The notes: a model not told the origin generated them from the sequence alone. Numbered from the stretch's first letter, positions 1 to 11,906 are shown. The stretch is 64,000 nt of DNA from Capra hircus (GCF_001704415.2 NW_017189517.1:5777167-5841166), one strand, 5' to 3'. Made by a program: numbers and translations.

Positions 1-1075
1 ATTCCATTTACAAGACTGAATTTTATATGAAATTGCCACAAAACATCATTTGCCTCATGACCAGGAAAACAGTCAAGGCACATGGAATCATCAATCTCAG
101 GTCATCTCTCAAATATGGTCCTTTGGATGTTGACATCATCTCTCTTCTTAGCAGATTACTCATCGCAGCCTGACCAATCCAGTAAATAGACATCAACCAT
201 GAAAATCAGCAGTCACATAAATGGGACTCTTTTGCATAGCTTTCACATGTGAATACAGCTTGTATATTACTGGCTAAATTTCTAATTATTTTTTAAGAAA
301 AAAAAATCACAGGTGCTTATTCTGTTAATGAATTATTAAAATTGTATGTTATTATACAACTTGTATACCAAGAGATACTTACGTAATATAGATGTTGTAA
401 GAAAACCAAATACAAGAAACAAAAAGCAAAATCAATGGATCAGGAGGCTTAAAATCAAACCATGGATTTAGGTCATGTAGTTTGTCATATAGGGCAAAAT
501 GAGACCTTGGACTGTCACTTAACTTGAGCCTCATGTGACTGTCTATCCTGGTTAGTTGGTGGAATTCTAAGGTCAGCATGAAAAGGTTTGTGGAAGTTTT
601 TCATAAGCATCTAAGGGCTTCACTTATGTATCGGGTCACTGCTGAAACACATAGATCAAAGATGACTTTTCAGATTCAGAATGATGGTTGGCTGATTCCA
701 AACTCAGTGGAAAACAATGTGATGTCCCAAGCTGAATTTGGATTGTAGAATACTGACAGACTGAGAGTCAGAAGATGGAGGTAGGGAGAGATAGTCAGGG
801 GAATATATTTGACTTGGTTCATCATTATTTATTGTATGTTAAATAAAGCTAGTAAAAGCCATATTTTAAGTTAGTTTTTGTTAATTTATTAATTTGTTTG
901 GTTACATCAACAATCTTCACATTTTATTCATACACTTATTTATAGATTTTGAGAAAATTTTATAAAAATATAGAAATTCATATTGGGATTAAGATTTACA
1001 AATTGATGTCTGGTTTAGAAACTTTAAAACGTCAGTGACACTTGGCATGATAGCTCATCTTAATAGTCTTATAAT
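1..1075. other. AT-rich DNA, no recognised feature
   Basis: Nothing here matched a repeat family or gene known to me. Open frames are short (the longest, at 379-579 on the minus strand, has 66 codons) and lack any recognisable domain. Several A/T runs occur, for example around 296-307. Confidence 0.5.
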
Positions 1076-1087
1076 AGAACTATCAAT

Positions 1088-1186
1088 GCTGCTGCTGCTG
1101 CTAAGTCACTTCAGTTGTGTCCAATTCTATGTGACCCCAGAGATGGCAGCCCACAAGGCTCCCCCATCCCTGGGATTCTCCAGGCA
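1088..1186 (-). mobile_element. BOV-A2 SINE monomer fragment
   Basis: A CTG-repeat start followed by the antisense BOV-A2 monomer (aagtcacttcag, ctgggattctccaggca). A 12-bp direct repeat, agaactatcaat, lies at 1076-1087 and 1187-1198 and looks like the TSD, which makes this about 99 bp of inserted DNA. A short CA run and A-run follow at about 1201-1226. Confidence 0.8.
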
Positions 1187-1198
1187 AGAACTATCAAT

Positions 1199-1502
1199 AC
1201 TACACACACACACACAAAAAAAAAAATCCACAAATTTCCAACTCTTGGATCACTCAGTGTTAAATTAAGGTCTCAAAATTTTTAAGGGAGATTTTAAGGA
1301 AAAAACATTTAAAAGATTTATTGGCTAAAATTTAATTCTATGATAGAGAAACCAGAGTTTACATATTAGTACATTGAATCCATATTAATCTGTTCCAATT
1401 CTGAAATTCTTAGATTTTGTGAAAAATTTGCTTGGTTACTCAAACTTTAGCGTTTATTGAGTATTTAGCTCAATCTAAATTAAAATACAAAAGCACACAT
1501 AT
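1199..1502. other. No recognised feature
   Basis: AT-rich DNA with a short CA/A run at its start. I see no repeat family or coding signal. Confidence 0.4.
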
Positions 1503-1625
1503 ACACCCGTGGTGGATTCATGTCAATGTATGGCAAAACCAATACAGTATTATAAAGTAAAATAAAGTAAAAATAAAAATTAAAAATAATAAAAAATAAA
1601 CCACCACCAAAAAAAAAAAAAAGCA
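1503..1625 (+). mobile_element. L1 3' end, strongly 5'-truncated
   Basis: This matches the end of the ruminant L1 3' UTR seen again at 44,260-44,345 (cccgtggtggattcatgtc, then aaagtaaaataaagtaaaaa) and ends in an A-rich tail. Only about 120 bp are present and no coding sequence remains. Confidence 0.8.
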
Positions 1626-1660
1626 ATGTTCAAATTAATTTATTAGAACCCTCCATGTGT

Positions 1661-1879
1661 GTGCGTGCTAAGTGGCTTCAGTCATATCTTACTCTTTGAA
1701 ACCCTGTGGATCGTAGCCCACCAGGCTCCTTTGTCCACCAGGTTATCCAGGCAAGAATACTGGAGTGGGTTGTCATGCCCTCCTCCAAGGTATCTTTGCA
1801 ACTCAGGGATCAAACCCATGTCTTCTGTGGCTCCTGCATTGCAGTTGGATTCTTTACCATTGAGCCACTGGGGAAGCCC
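1661..1879 (-). mobile_element. Bov-tA SINE
   Basis: Antisense Bov-tA. The BovA body comes first (gtagcccaccaggctcc, gcaagaatactggagtgggt) and the tRNA-derived head ends the element at ...ccactggggaagccc. No clear TSD. The open frames across it are chance readings of the repeat. Confidence 0.85.
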
Positions 1880-2445
1880 ACAATCCTCTACACTGACAGT
1901 AAAAAGTTATGCAGGACCATTTTCCAAAGTGCAAAAGAGATAAACAATCCTTACTTTGCTTAAAACAGTAGAGCACATTTAAACACTGAGCAAAAAGAAA
2001 ATCAGAATGGAGATGAAATAAACACCATCCAACAAGTACTATTGAAGAAGTTGTCTAAAAGTGTCTGTGAATTGTGAGTCTATATTTGAAACGTTTTGAT
2101 TATATATCAAAAAGTAACTTTTCAAATGTATGTTTAATAGCTTGTATGAAAATGACTTAAATATCAAACTATATTTAGTTTTTCATTACCTTCATCTCCT
2201 ACTTATTTTCATCTTAATATTTTAATACTTCAAAATATAGACCATCAATTAATTGCTGTTTAATCACCTGCAATCACTATTTCTTATCACTACTGATGCC
2301 AATAACTCATCTCCACAGCTATGGGAAATATTACTGTACTATACACAGGGGCTGAGAAAGGAATGAACACAACTTCTAATTTCTGTTATCATGCCAATAT
2401 TACCTAATTGGGTTTAATGCTCAGCCTCTTTGTTACTATTATTTT
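1880..2445. other. No recognised feature
   Basis: AT-rich DNA with no open frame of note and no repeat that I recognise. Confidence 0.4.
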
Positions 2446-2459
2446 GCTCATCTCTCTTT

Positions 2460-4604
2460 TTTTTTATTTTTTATTTTATTTTTTATTTTTTTTATTTTTT
2501 AAATTTTAAAATCTTTAATTCTTACATGCATTCCCAAACATGAACCCCCGTCCTACCTCCTTCCCCATAACATCTCTCTGGGTCATCCCCATGCACCAAC
2601 TCCAAGCATGCTGTATCCTGCATCAGACATAGACTGGCGATTCAATTCTTACATGATAGTATACATGTTAAAATGTCATTCTCCCAAATCATCCCACCCT
2701 CTCCCTCTCCCTCTGAGTCCAAAAGTCCATTATACACATCTGTGTCTCTTTCCCTGTCTTGCATACAGGGTCGTCATTGCCATCTTTCTAAATTCCATAT
2801 ATATGCATTAGTATACTGTATTGGTGTTTTTCTTTCTGGCTTACTTCACTCTGTATAATTGGCTCCAGTTTCATCCATCTCATCAGAACTGATTCAAATG
2901 AATTCTTTTTAATGGCTGAGTAATACTCCATTCTGTATATGTACCACAGCTTTCTTATCCATTCATCTGCTGATGGACATCTAGGTTGTTTCCATGTCCT
3001 AGCTATTATAAACAGTGCTGCGATGAACATTGGGGTACATGTGTCTCTTTCAATTCTGGTTTCCTCGGTGTGTATGTCCAGCAGTGGGATTGCTGGGTCA
3101 TAAGGTAGTTCTATTTACAATTTTTTAAGGAATCTCCACACTGTTCTCCATAGTGGCTGTACTAGTTTGCATTCCCACCAACAGTGTAGGAGGGTTCCCT
3201 TTTCTCCACACCCTCTCCAGCATTTATTGCTTGCAGATTTTTGGATCGCAGCCATTCTGACTGGTGTGAAGTGGTACCTCATTGTGGTTTTGATTTGCAT
3301 TTCTCTAATAATGAGTGATGTTGAGCATCTTTTCATGTGTTTGTTAGCCATCCGTATGTCTTCTTTGGAGAAATGTCTATTTAGTTCTTTGGCCCATTTT
3401 TTGATTGGGTCGTTTATTTTTCTGGAATTGAGCTGCATAAGTTGCTTGTATATTTTTGAGATTAGTTGTTTGCCAGTTGCTTCATTTGCTATTATTTTCT
3501 CCCATTCAGAAGGCTGTCTTTTCACCTTGCTTATATTTTCCTTTGTTGTGCAGAAGCTTTTAATTTTAATTAGATCCCATTTGTTTATTTTTGCTTTTAT
3601 TTCCAGAATTCTGGGAGGTGGATCATAGAGGATCCTGCTGTGATTTATGTCTGAGAGTGTTTTGCCTATGTTCTCCTCTAGGAGTTTTATAGTTTCTGAT
3701 CTTACATTTAGATCTTTAATCCATTTTGAGTTTATTTTTGTGTGGGGTGTTAGAAAGTGATCTAGTTTCATTCTTTTACAAGTGGTTGACCAGTTTTCCC
3801 AGCACCACTTGTTAAAGAGATTGTCTTTACTCCATTGTATATTCTTGCCTCCTTTGTCAAAGATAAGGTGTTCATATGTGTGTGGATTTATCTCTGGGCT
3901 TTCTATTTTGTTCCATTGATCTATATGTCTGTCTTTGTGCCAGTACCATACTGTCTTGATGACTGTGGCTTTGTAGTAGAGCCTGAAGTCAGGCAAGTTG
4001 ATTCCTCCAGTTCCATTCTTCTTTCTCAAGATTGCTTTGGCTATTCGAGGTTTTTTGTATTTCCATACAAATCTTGAAATTATTTGTTCTAGTTCTGTGA
4101 AAAATGTTGCTGGTAGCTTGATAGGGATTGCATTGAATTTGTAAATTGCTTTGGGTAGTATACTCATTTTCACTATATTGATTCTTCCGATCCCTGAACA
4201 TGGTATATTCCTCCATCTATTAGTGTCCTCTTTGATTTCTTTCATCAGTGTTTTATAGTTTTCTATATATAGGTCTTTAGTTTCTTTAGGTAGATATATT
4301 CCCAAGTATTTTATTCTTTTCGTTGCAATGGTGAATGGAATTGTTTCCTTAATTTCTTTTTCTACTTTCTCATTATTCGTGTATAGGAATGCAAGGGATT
4401 TCTGTGTGTTGATTTTATATCCTGCAACTTTACTATATTCATTGATTAGCTCTAGTAATTTTCTGGTGGAGTCTTTAGGGTTTTCCATGTAGAGGATCAT
4501 GTCATCTGCAAACAGTGAGAGTTCATAGTTCTGGAAGTTTTGGCCACAGCAATTAGAGCAGAAAAAGAAATAAAAGGAATCCAAATTGGAAAAGAATAAG
4601 TAAA
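2460..4604 (-). mobile_element. L1 LINE, 5'-truncated, with a 5' inversion
   Basis: A ruminant L1 on the minus strand. It starts with a T/A-rich tail complement at 2460-2510, continues through the 3' UTR (2510-2787) and the ORF2 3' part (2788-4521). The last piece, 4522-4604, is turned round: it reads in L1 sense on the plus strand (tggccacagcaattagagc ... ccaaattggaaaag) and corresponds to the ORF2 region directly upstream of the minus-strand part. A perfect 14-bp TSD, gctcatctctcttt, lies at 2446-2459 and 4605-4618 and encloses both pieces, so this was one insertion event, as expected from twin priming. Confidence 0.93.
2788..4521 (-). pseudogene. L1 ORF2 C-terminal part (reverse transcriptase to Cys motif), one premature stop
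   Basis: Remnant of the L1 ORF2 protein, which in intact elements is an endonuclease/reverse transcriptase that copies L1 RNA at the nicked target. The endonuclease and most of the fingers/palm are missing. The reading frame begins just before the catalytic FADD motif (codons at 4501-4512) and stays open for about 468 codons to a TAA at 3115-3117. Beyond that stop the same frame stays open for another 108 codons to the natural end at 2788-2790. The C-terminal cysteine motif (C..GCGEKGTLLHCWWEC) is present just before the stop. A second L1 copy at about 14,695 has a glutamine codon at the equivalent place, so a CAA-to-TAA change is the simplest reading. The computed frame runs upstream past 4521 only by reading through the inverted segment and flank; that part is not L1 protein. 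Truncation alone makes this copy non-functional. Confidence 0.9.
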
Positions 4605-4618
4605 GCTCATCTCTCTTT

Positions 4619-4742
4619 AATAGTCTTTGAAATAAAAAAAAAAATTTAGCAACTATATTCTTCAGAGAATTAGGTATTTCACAAAGTAACAAGCACCTCA
4701 TTATCACTGGAAGTATTTAAGAAGAATGCAAAACATTTATGC

Positions 4743-4773
<31 letters not shown>

Positions 4774-6229
4774 AATATATATACACTTATAGCATCTATA
4801 TAAATGATATGTGCATTATTTATGTGTGTATATGTGTGTATCTATATATACATAACATATATGTATGTATAAAAATATTTGTATTTATAGTTCTCTAACT
4901 TATACCCAGTATTCCTAGGAACTTCTTACCTATAAACAAGGTAGACTAAAAGAGCAATCATTTTACATGACAAAACCCTACTCTCAATGGTCATAAATGG
5001 TTGGCCCTGGAAAAGTAACTGACCCAAGATGAGCCCTTTGTGTGATAACTGGACTCAGAAGCCACAGAATCAAGGCAGTTTCTCCTAAGCCAGGTTCTAT
5101 AAAACTCAGGAACTGTAAGCAGCCATGTGTTTTGCCATGTGGAGAAAGAGTGAAGCCAAAAAAGCAGTGAAAATCAGAGAAAAAATTATTGAACCCTAAT
5201 GGTATTTGACAGTTTCATCCTTAGTCCCAGTTATAGCCCTGCTTTGACTCCCAAGAAATTCTACACTATTCTCACAATAAATTTCTTTATTTTCTTATGC
5301 CAGTTTTAGTTGGATGTCTTTCACTTGTAACCAAATGATTAAATAGTTATTTATTCAATTTGTTATAGAAAGCTGTTTACCTTTATATGTAAGCTGAAAT
5401 TGATGAGTCCTGACATTGCATGATGAAATTCTAAGGATTTAACGATTCTATGATTATGAACTTGCTATAAAATATCTTTAGGCAGGTAGAAAATTTTAAG
5501 TTCTTATTTTATGTCCCTTAGTTTTCATAAATTAAAAGGGATTTTAAAAACTATCCAAATTCAGTACAGGTTTATAACTTGACATGAGACATGGCTGCTA
5601 CAGGGCAACAGAAGGATAAGATGGGAGAGGTGTATATCTAAGTGGCACAGACTTAGCAGTGTGCAAGTTTAGAGATCAAGACTCAAAATTAAATTTGTGA
5701 AGGCAAATTTCCAGATATCAGGCTAAATTGAAGAACATGAGTAAATCTGTAGAATATTTGGAGACCTAGAAAAGGGAGGCATTGCTGAGCAGAGGACCTC
5801 ACAAAAGACATGGTTAGGAATACAGACAATAGTGCAAACTAACTGGATCCACACCAAAGAGTCGATTTTTTATCTTCAGTTCTGGGCTGCATGCAAAAAC
5901 TGGAAAAAAAAATAGGGAAGAGATGATGAACCAAAAGTCTGGAGATTAATCTAGAAGAGGTACATGGTTTCACAATGAAGAAGGCAAGTATTGAGGAGTA
6001 GTCCATTGTATGAGATTATCTGCCCAGTCGCTGAAAGCTTCTACCCTACAGACAAATAACACATCTTCCTCTAGCTTGACGTTTGACTGGAAAATTTCAC
6101 AGACCAAAGAGACTGCTTTTTAAATCTTGTCCCTAAGGAAAATTTTCCTAATCTTTAGATAGAAGAATGTTTGCTGGGTTTAACTAGAGTTCTACTATAG
6201 TGGATCTATATATTTTATTTTGGAGTGCC
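4619..6229. other. Unrecognised DNA with TA/CA microsatellites
   Basis: An (AT)n run at about 4743-4764 passes into (AC)n, followed by further TA/TG-rich stretches to about 4866. The remaining 1.3 kb shows no coding signal and no family that I recognise. Confidence 0.5.
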
Positions 6230-6730
6230 TTGTTGTTGTTCAGTTGCTAAGTTGTGTCCTACTCTTTGAGACACCATGGACTGCAGCACACCAGGCTCCT
6301 CTGTCTTCCACTATCTCACGGAGTTTGCTCTTCAACTTGGCCCAGCCTTCTTTATGGTCCACCTCTCACATCTGTACATAACTACTGGAAAAACCGTAAT
6401 GTTGACTATACAGACCTTTGTCAGCAAAGTGATGTCTCTGCTTTTTAATACGCTGTCTAGGTTTGTCATAGCTTTCCTTCCAAAGAGCAAGTGTCTTAAT
6501 TTCATGGCTGCAGTCACTGTATGCAGTGATTTTGGAGTCCAAGAAAACAAAATCTATCAGTTTCACTTTTTCCCTTTCCATTTGCCATAAAGTGATGGGA
6601 CCAGATACCAAGATCTTAGATTTTTTAATGTTGAGTTTTAAGCCAGCTTTTTAACTCTCCTGTTTCACTTTCACCAAGAGACACTTTATTTCCTCTTTGC
6701 TTTCTGCCATTAGGGTGGTATCATCTGTCT
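6230..6730 (-). mobile_element. BovB LINE fragment, old, internally deleted
   Basis: Antisense BovB (RTE clade). It begins with the CAA-type 3' end (as gttgttgttcag) and the terminal domain, then at about 6330-6355 jumps straight into the region coding for the MYGCE.WT..KA motif, so several hundred bases of 3' coding sequence are missing. It continues to the codons just after the reverse-transcriptase YADD region (ctgccattagggtggtatc). Several indels break the frame; the 72- and 81-codon open frames are short remnants. Divergence and tail type suggest an old copy. Confidence 0.8.
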
Positions 6731-8055
6731 TATTTCCTGTTATTTATAATTTCTTTATCATTTAAAAATGTTTAAATGGAGATCTGAAATGCACAGTGTT
6801 AAAGGGACAATCCTAAAGACAACCGGAATCTGTTTTTCCTAGTTAGTTTCTAGCTCTCCAGAAGCCCTTCAAGTACCCAAAACTCTTCTTCTCCTTGAGA
6901 ACATGGAAAACCTTAAGAACAACCAGTTAAATAGCTTAGGTCAAAGGTAGTCAGGATCACAAGGGAAAATGCTGGTCACAGTAAGCCAGTAAAGTTGCAG
7001 GCCAGTATCATCTTTCCTGCCTACACAAGACTATCTCGAGGAAAGGACTCAAGTAGGATCACTGTAGATCTGCCTTTTGTTTTAAGGATTAGTCAGTATC
7101 TCTGGTCTTCCCAATCATTCCATATTATGCATCAATGAAATTATGAGTTGGATTTCTCACCCTAACAAGAATTCCTCAATGAAAATATGAAGGGCTGAAA
7201 AATATTTTTTTGAGCATATGAGATGTTGAAAGCATTGAGCAAAATCCCCTCTCCAGAATACAAGGACATAGCTAATGAGGTCAGAGGCTTAAAGGGAAGA
7301 ATTTTGTTCAACATTAGCATTTTTATTTTCCTATAATGCCTTATGGAATATCCCTACTATATCTTATTGTTCAGAATACACTTGCATGAAATTGCACAGA
7401 ATGAAAAATATGATCCTTTAATACCTTTTTAAAAAGAGGAACTGGCAACATATACTGAATTCTACAGGAAACACACAGAAATAAGTGCCCCAAATAAACT
7501 AACTTTTTGGTGATTTTGCAGGTATTTTAAAAAGTTTTCATGTGAAAATCTTCTGAGAATTAGTTTGCTCTCCAATCTCTTTCTTTAGGCATGTACACTT
7601 CTAACATGTCTGTGAGAGCAAGACTAAGTGGGAGAAAAATCAATCATGGGAAAAAGAGTGAGTTTGTCTTTGATTTCTAAAACTTTTCTAATATATGTAC
7701 CTTAGTTTTCACAAATATTTAAATTTGAAGCAAGGCCTTTTGCTTACCTTGGATGTAATCAGCTTCAGTTTAACTAAATTTAATGTATTATGTATTGAAA
7801 CTACTTAGTTTATTTTCATCTCTAAAGATACTGAAGGGGCAGATATGCTGATTTGTTTTATAGGTTAACTAACTGAGGTGAAATTTCTTTTATTTTTGCT
7901 TATGGTTTGAAAGAAGAAAAAGATTCAAGGAAAGAATTTATAGTAATGAGAATAATTCAAAGAAAGAAAATATTTCTGAATAGGCAGTAACACCTCAATG
8001 AGAAGAGAACTAGATTTTCATCTTCATCTGTATTACCATTTGCTATTTTCAATTC
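6731..8055. other. No recognised feature
   Basis: About 1.3 kb of AT-rich DNA without a recognised repeat, coding signal or long open frame. Confidence 0.45.
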
Positions 8056-9748
8056 TCTGAAGAAGGCTTTCTTATCTCTCCTTGCTATTCATTGGAATTC
8101 TGCATTCAAATAGGTATATCTTTACCTTTCTCCTTTGCTTTTCACTTCCCTTCTTTTCATAGCTATTTGTAAGGCCTCCTCATACAGCCATTTTGCTTTC
8201 TTGCATTTCTTTTTCTTGGGGATGGTCTTGATTCCTGTCTCCTGAACAATGTCATGAACCTCTGTCCATAGTTCATCAGGCACTCTATCTATCAGATCTA
8301 GTCACTTAAGTCTATTTCTCACTTCCAAGGTATAGTCATAAGAGATCTGATTTAGGTTACATCTGAATGGTCTAGTGGTTTTCTACATTTTCTTCAATTT
8401 CAGTCTGAATTTGGCAATAAGGAGTTCATGATCTGAGCCAGAGTCAGTTGCCAGTCTTGTTTTTGCTGACTGTATAGAGCTTCTCCATCTTTGGCTGCAA
8501 AGAATATAATCAATCTGATTTCAGTGTCTACCATCTGGTGATGTCCATGTATAGAGTCTTCTCCTGTGTTTTTGGAAGAGGGTGTTTTCTATGTATGACC
8601 AGTGCGTTCTCTTGGCAGAACTCTATTAGCCTTTGCCCTACTTCATTCTGTACTCCAAGGCTAAATTTGCCTGTTACTCCAGGTGTTTCTTAACTTCCTA
8701 CTTCTGCATTCCAGTCCCCTATAATGAAAAGAACATCTTTTTTGGGTGTTAGTTCTAAAAGGTCTTGTAGGTCTTCATAGAACCGTTCAACTTCAGCTTC
8801 TTCAGCTTAACTGGTCAGGGCATAGACTTTGATTGCCATGATATTGAATGGTTTGCCTTGGAAACAAACAGAGATCATTCTATCATTTTAGAGATTGCAT
8901 CCAAGTACTACATTTCGGACTCTTTTGTTGACTATGATGGCTACTCCATTTCTTCTAAGGGATTCCTGCCCACATTAGTAGATATAAAGGTTATCTGAGT
9001 TAAATTCACTCATTCCAGTCCAACTTAGTTTGCTGATTACTAGAATGTCGATGTTCAAGCTCATCATCTCTTGTTTGACCACTTCCAATTTGCCTTGATT
9101 CATGGACCTAACATTCCAGGTTCCTATGCAATACTGCTCTTTACAGCACTGAACCTTGCTTCCATCGCCAGTCCCATCCACAACTGAGTGTTTTTTTTGC
9201 CTTGGCTCCATCCCTTCATTCTTTCTGGAGCTATTTCTCCACTGATCTCCAATAGCATTTTGGGCACCTACCGACCTCGGGAGTTTATCTTTCAGTGTGC
9301 TATACTACTGCCTTTTCATACTCTTCTTGGGGTTCTCAAAGCAAGAATACTGAAGTGGTTTGCCATTCCCTTTTCCAGGGGACCACATTCTGTCAGGCCT
9401 CTGTCTTGGGTGGCTCCACATGGCATGGCTTGGTTTCATTGAGTTAGACAAGGCTGTAGTCACTGTGATCAGATTGGCCCATTGTCTGTGATTGTGGTTT
9501 CAGTTTGTCTGCCCTCTGATGCCCTCTCTCAGTGCCTACCATCTTTCTTATGTTTCGCTTACCTTGGATGTTGAGTATCTCTTCACAGCTGTTCCAGCAG
9601 AGTGCAGCCGCCACTCCTTACCTCAGACGTGGGGTAGCTCCTCTCGGCCACTGCCTTGGCCTCAGGCCTGGGGTACCTCCTCTCACTGCGCCTGTGCACT
9701 GTCACAGACACTGCACCTGTGCACAGTGGCAGTAAAGTGCTGCCGCAA
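8056..9748 (-). mobile_element. BovB LINE 5' half, inverted relative to its 3' half
   Basis: Antisense BovB from the middle of the ORF (8056) through the apurinic-type endonuclease region to the GC-richer 5' untranslated leader (about 9210-9748). The start of the endonuclease domain survives as a 78-codon frame at 8975-9211 (GTWNVRSMNQGKLEVV). It abuts, at about 9748, a plus-strand BovB 3' half. The leader sits at the junction and the mid-ORF end faces outward, which is the geometry expected of a 5' inversion of a single element rather than two chance neighbours. Confidence 0.85.
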
Positions 9749-10971
9749 ATTCACCAAGCCAGGCTTCAGCAATATATGAACTGTGAGCTTCCAGATGTTC
9801 AAGCTGGTTTTAGAAAAGGCAGAGGAACCAGAGATCAAATTGCCAACATCTGCTGGATCATCGAAAAAGCAAGAGTTCCAGAAAAATATTTATATCTGCT
9901 TTATTGACTATGCCAAAGTCTTTGCCTGTGTGGATCCCAATAAACTGAGGAAAATTTTGAAAGAGATGGGCATACCATACCACCTGACCTGCCTCTTAAG
10001 AAACCTGTATGCAGGTCAGGAAGCAACAGTTAGAACTGGACATGGAACAACAGACTGGTTCCAAATAGGAAAAGGAGTACGTCAAGGCTGTATATTCTCA
10101 CCCTGCTTATTTAACTTATATGCAGAGTACATCATGAGAAATGTTGGACTGGAAGAAGCACAAGCTGGAATCAAGATTGCCAGGAGAAATAACCTCAGAT
10201 ATGCAGATGACACCACCCTTATGGAAGAAAGTGAAGAGGAACTAAAAAGCCTTTTGATGAAAGTGAAAGTGGAGAGTGAAAAAGTTGGCTTAAAGCTCAA
10301 CATTCAGAAAACAAAGATCACAGCATCTGGCCCCATGACTTCATGGGAAATAGACGGGGAAACAGTGGAAACAGTGTCAGACTTTATTTTTTTGGGCTCC
10401 AAAATCACTGCAGATGGTGACTGCAGCCATGAAATTAAAAGATGCTTACTCCTTGGAAGGGAAGTTATGCCCAACATAGATAGCATATTCAAAAGCAGAG
10501 ACATTACTTTGCCAAGAAAGGTCCACCTAGTCAAGGCCATTGGTTTTCCAGTGGTCATGTATGGATGTGAGAGTTGGACTGTGAAGAAAGCTGAGCACCA
10601 AAGAATTGATGCTTTTGAACTGTGGTATTGGAGAAGATTCGAGAATCCCTTGGACTGCAAGAAGGTCCAACCAGTTCATCCTAATGGAGATCAGTCCTGG
10701 GTGTTCACTGGAAGGACTGATGCTAAAGCTGAAACTCCAATACTTTGTCCATCTCATGTGAATAGTTAACTCACTGGAAAATCCCTGATTGGGGGCAGAA
10801 AAAGAAGGGGATGGCAGAGGATGAGATGGCTGGATGGCATCACCAACTCGATGGACATGAGTTTGAGTGAACTCCGGGAGTTGGTGATGGACAGGGAGGC
10901 CTGGTGTGCTGCGATTCGTGGGGTCTCAAAGAGTCTGACACGACTGAGCAACTGAACGGAACTGAACTGAA
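9749..10971 (+). mobile_element. BovB LINE 3' half
   Basis: Plus-strand BovB starting in the reverse-transcriptase fingers (ccaagccaggcttcagcaa) and ending in the typical ctgaac-repeat 3' tail at 10,971. Compared with the full copy at 41-44 kb, about 0.5 kb of ORF lies between the end of the inverted half (8056) and the start of this half and is missing. No exact TSD is visible around 8056/10,971. Confidence 0.92.
9783..10769 (+). pseudogene. BovB reverse-transcriptase remnant, 328 open codons
   Basis: The longest open BovB frame in the window. It contains RT motifs in order: PDVQAGFRKG without its own first residues (read out of frame at the very start), FIDYAKVFACVD (the usual motif is FIDYAKAFDCVD, so one of the conserved Asp residues is Ala here), GVRQGC.FSPCLFNLY, and the catalytic YADD in RYADDTTLMEE. 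It continues through the thumb region (SKITADGDCSHEIKR) and MYGCESWTVKKAE. At about 10,632 an indel shifts the frame, so the last roughly 45 codons are out of register with the BovB C-terminus. No endonuclease is attached in frame, so it is inactive. Confidence 0.88.
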
Positions 10972-11269
10972 GAGTTAAATGAGATTATATAGATTAAATG
11001 CTCAATACAAAGTATTCAGAGAAGGGAAGCTGTTACTATACACTGCTTTTTTGTATTTTGCAGTTTTTGGAGTTTGTACTCTGTATTGTACTACCGTACT
11101 GCTTCTTATATGCATTAATTCCTCATTTTTCTGAGTGTTACAATCCCCCTTATGTTATGCTCATCACACTTACATCAGATTCTCTCCTTCATATTCAAAC
11201 TGCAAAATCTGTGATCAGCTGGCATCTGAGGTTTCTGCTTCTCAAAAGCATTATACCCCAATATGTCCA
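10972..11269. other. No recognised feature
   Basis: Short unrecognised stretch between BovB and an old L1; the 106-codon frame at 10,998-11,318 has no recognisable domain. Confidence 0.4.
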
Positions 11270-11790
11270 CTATTGCATTTTGATAGGAAGAAATTGGAAA
11301 CAACCACAAAACATCTAAAACTATAGGTATGGCTAAAGAACTGACATATAATATGACATTTGCAGCTTGTCAAATGAGACTGATAAAGACTTTATGCTAT
11401 GCTATTGTAAGTCGCTTCAGTTGTGTCTGACCCTGCGTGACCCTGTGAACTGTAGCCCACCAGGCTTCTCTGTCCATGAGATTCTCCATGCAAGAATACT
11501 GGAGTGGGTTTCCATGCCTTTCTTCAGGGGAATCTTCCTGACCCAAGGATCAAAGCTAAGTCTCTTATGTCTCCTGCATTGGCAGGCGGGTTCTTTACCT
11601 GGGAAGCCCCCATAAAGACTTTAATAACACAGGAAATAATTTAGTATAATGTTATTTGAAAAATTACAACATTACATATTATATAAAACTATATATATGT
11701 ATATGTATTAGAAGCTCAACAGATATGTGTGTAATAATGTATGCATAAAGACAAGCCTGTAAGTAAATTTTTAAAATGCAGTTAACTCAA
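11270..11790 (+). mobile_element. Old L1M-type 3' fragment, split by a SINE
   Basis: The phrase attggaaacaaccacaaaac followed by a ...atggctaaagaa... context is the degraded ORF2 3' region of an ancient L1. It resumes as A/T-rich 3' sequence after the Bov-tA at 11,395-11,611. Family assignment is tentative. Confidence 0.5.
11395..11611 (-). mobile_element. Bov-tA SINE with TSD
   Basis: Antisense Bov-tA: BovA body first, then the tRNA-derived head ending ...acctgggaagcccc. A 12-bp perfect TSD, ataaagacttta, is at 11,383-11,394 and 11,612-11,623, which fixes both ends. It interrupts an old L1 fragment. Confidence 0.93.
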
Positions 11791-11906
11791 GTCTTCCCTG
11801 GAAGTCCGGAGGTTAGGACTCTGTGCTTCCATTGGAGGAGGCACAGTTCCCTATTCAGGGAACTAAGATCCTGCAAGCTCTGCGGGAACAGCTAAAAAAA
11901 AAAAAA
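11791..11906 (+). mobile_element. CHR-type tRNA-derived SINE
   Basis: A tRNA-like head (cttccctggaagtccgg...ttaggactc) with a body reading gggaactaagatcctgcaag and a tail of A14. This is the layout of the cetartiodactyl CHR SINEs, distinct from Bov-tA. No convincing TSD beyond tcaagt on both sides. Confidence 0.7.

Noticed and set aside
3115..4707. 530-codon open frame as a host gene
   Set aside because: It is L1 ORF2 (FADD, Cys motif) inside an insertion bounded by a TSD; the first part reads through inverted L1 and flank.
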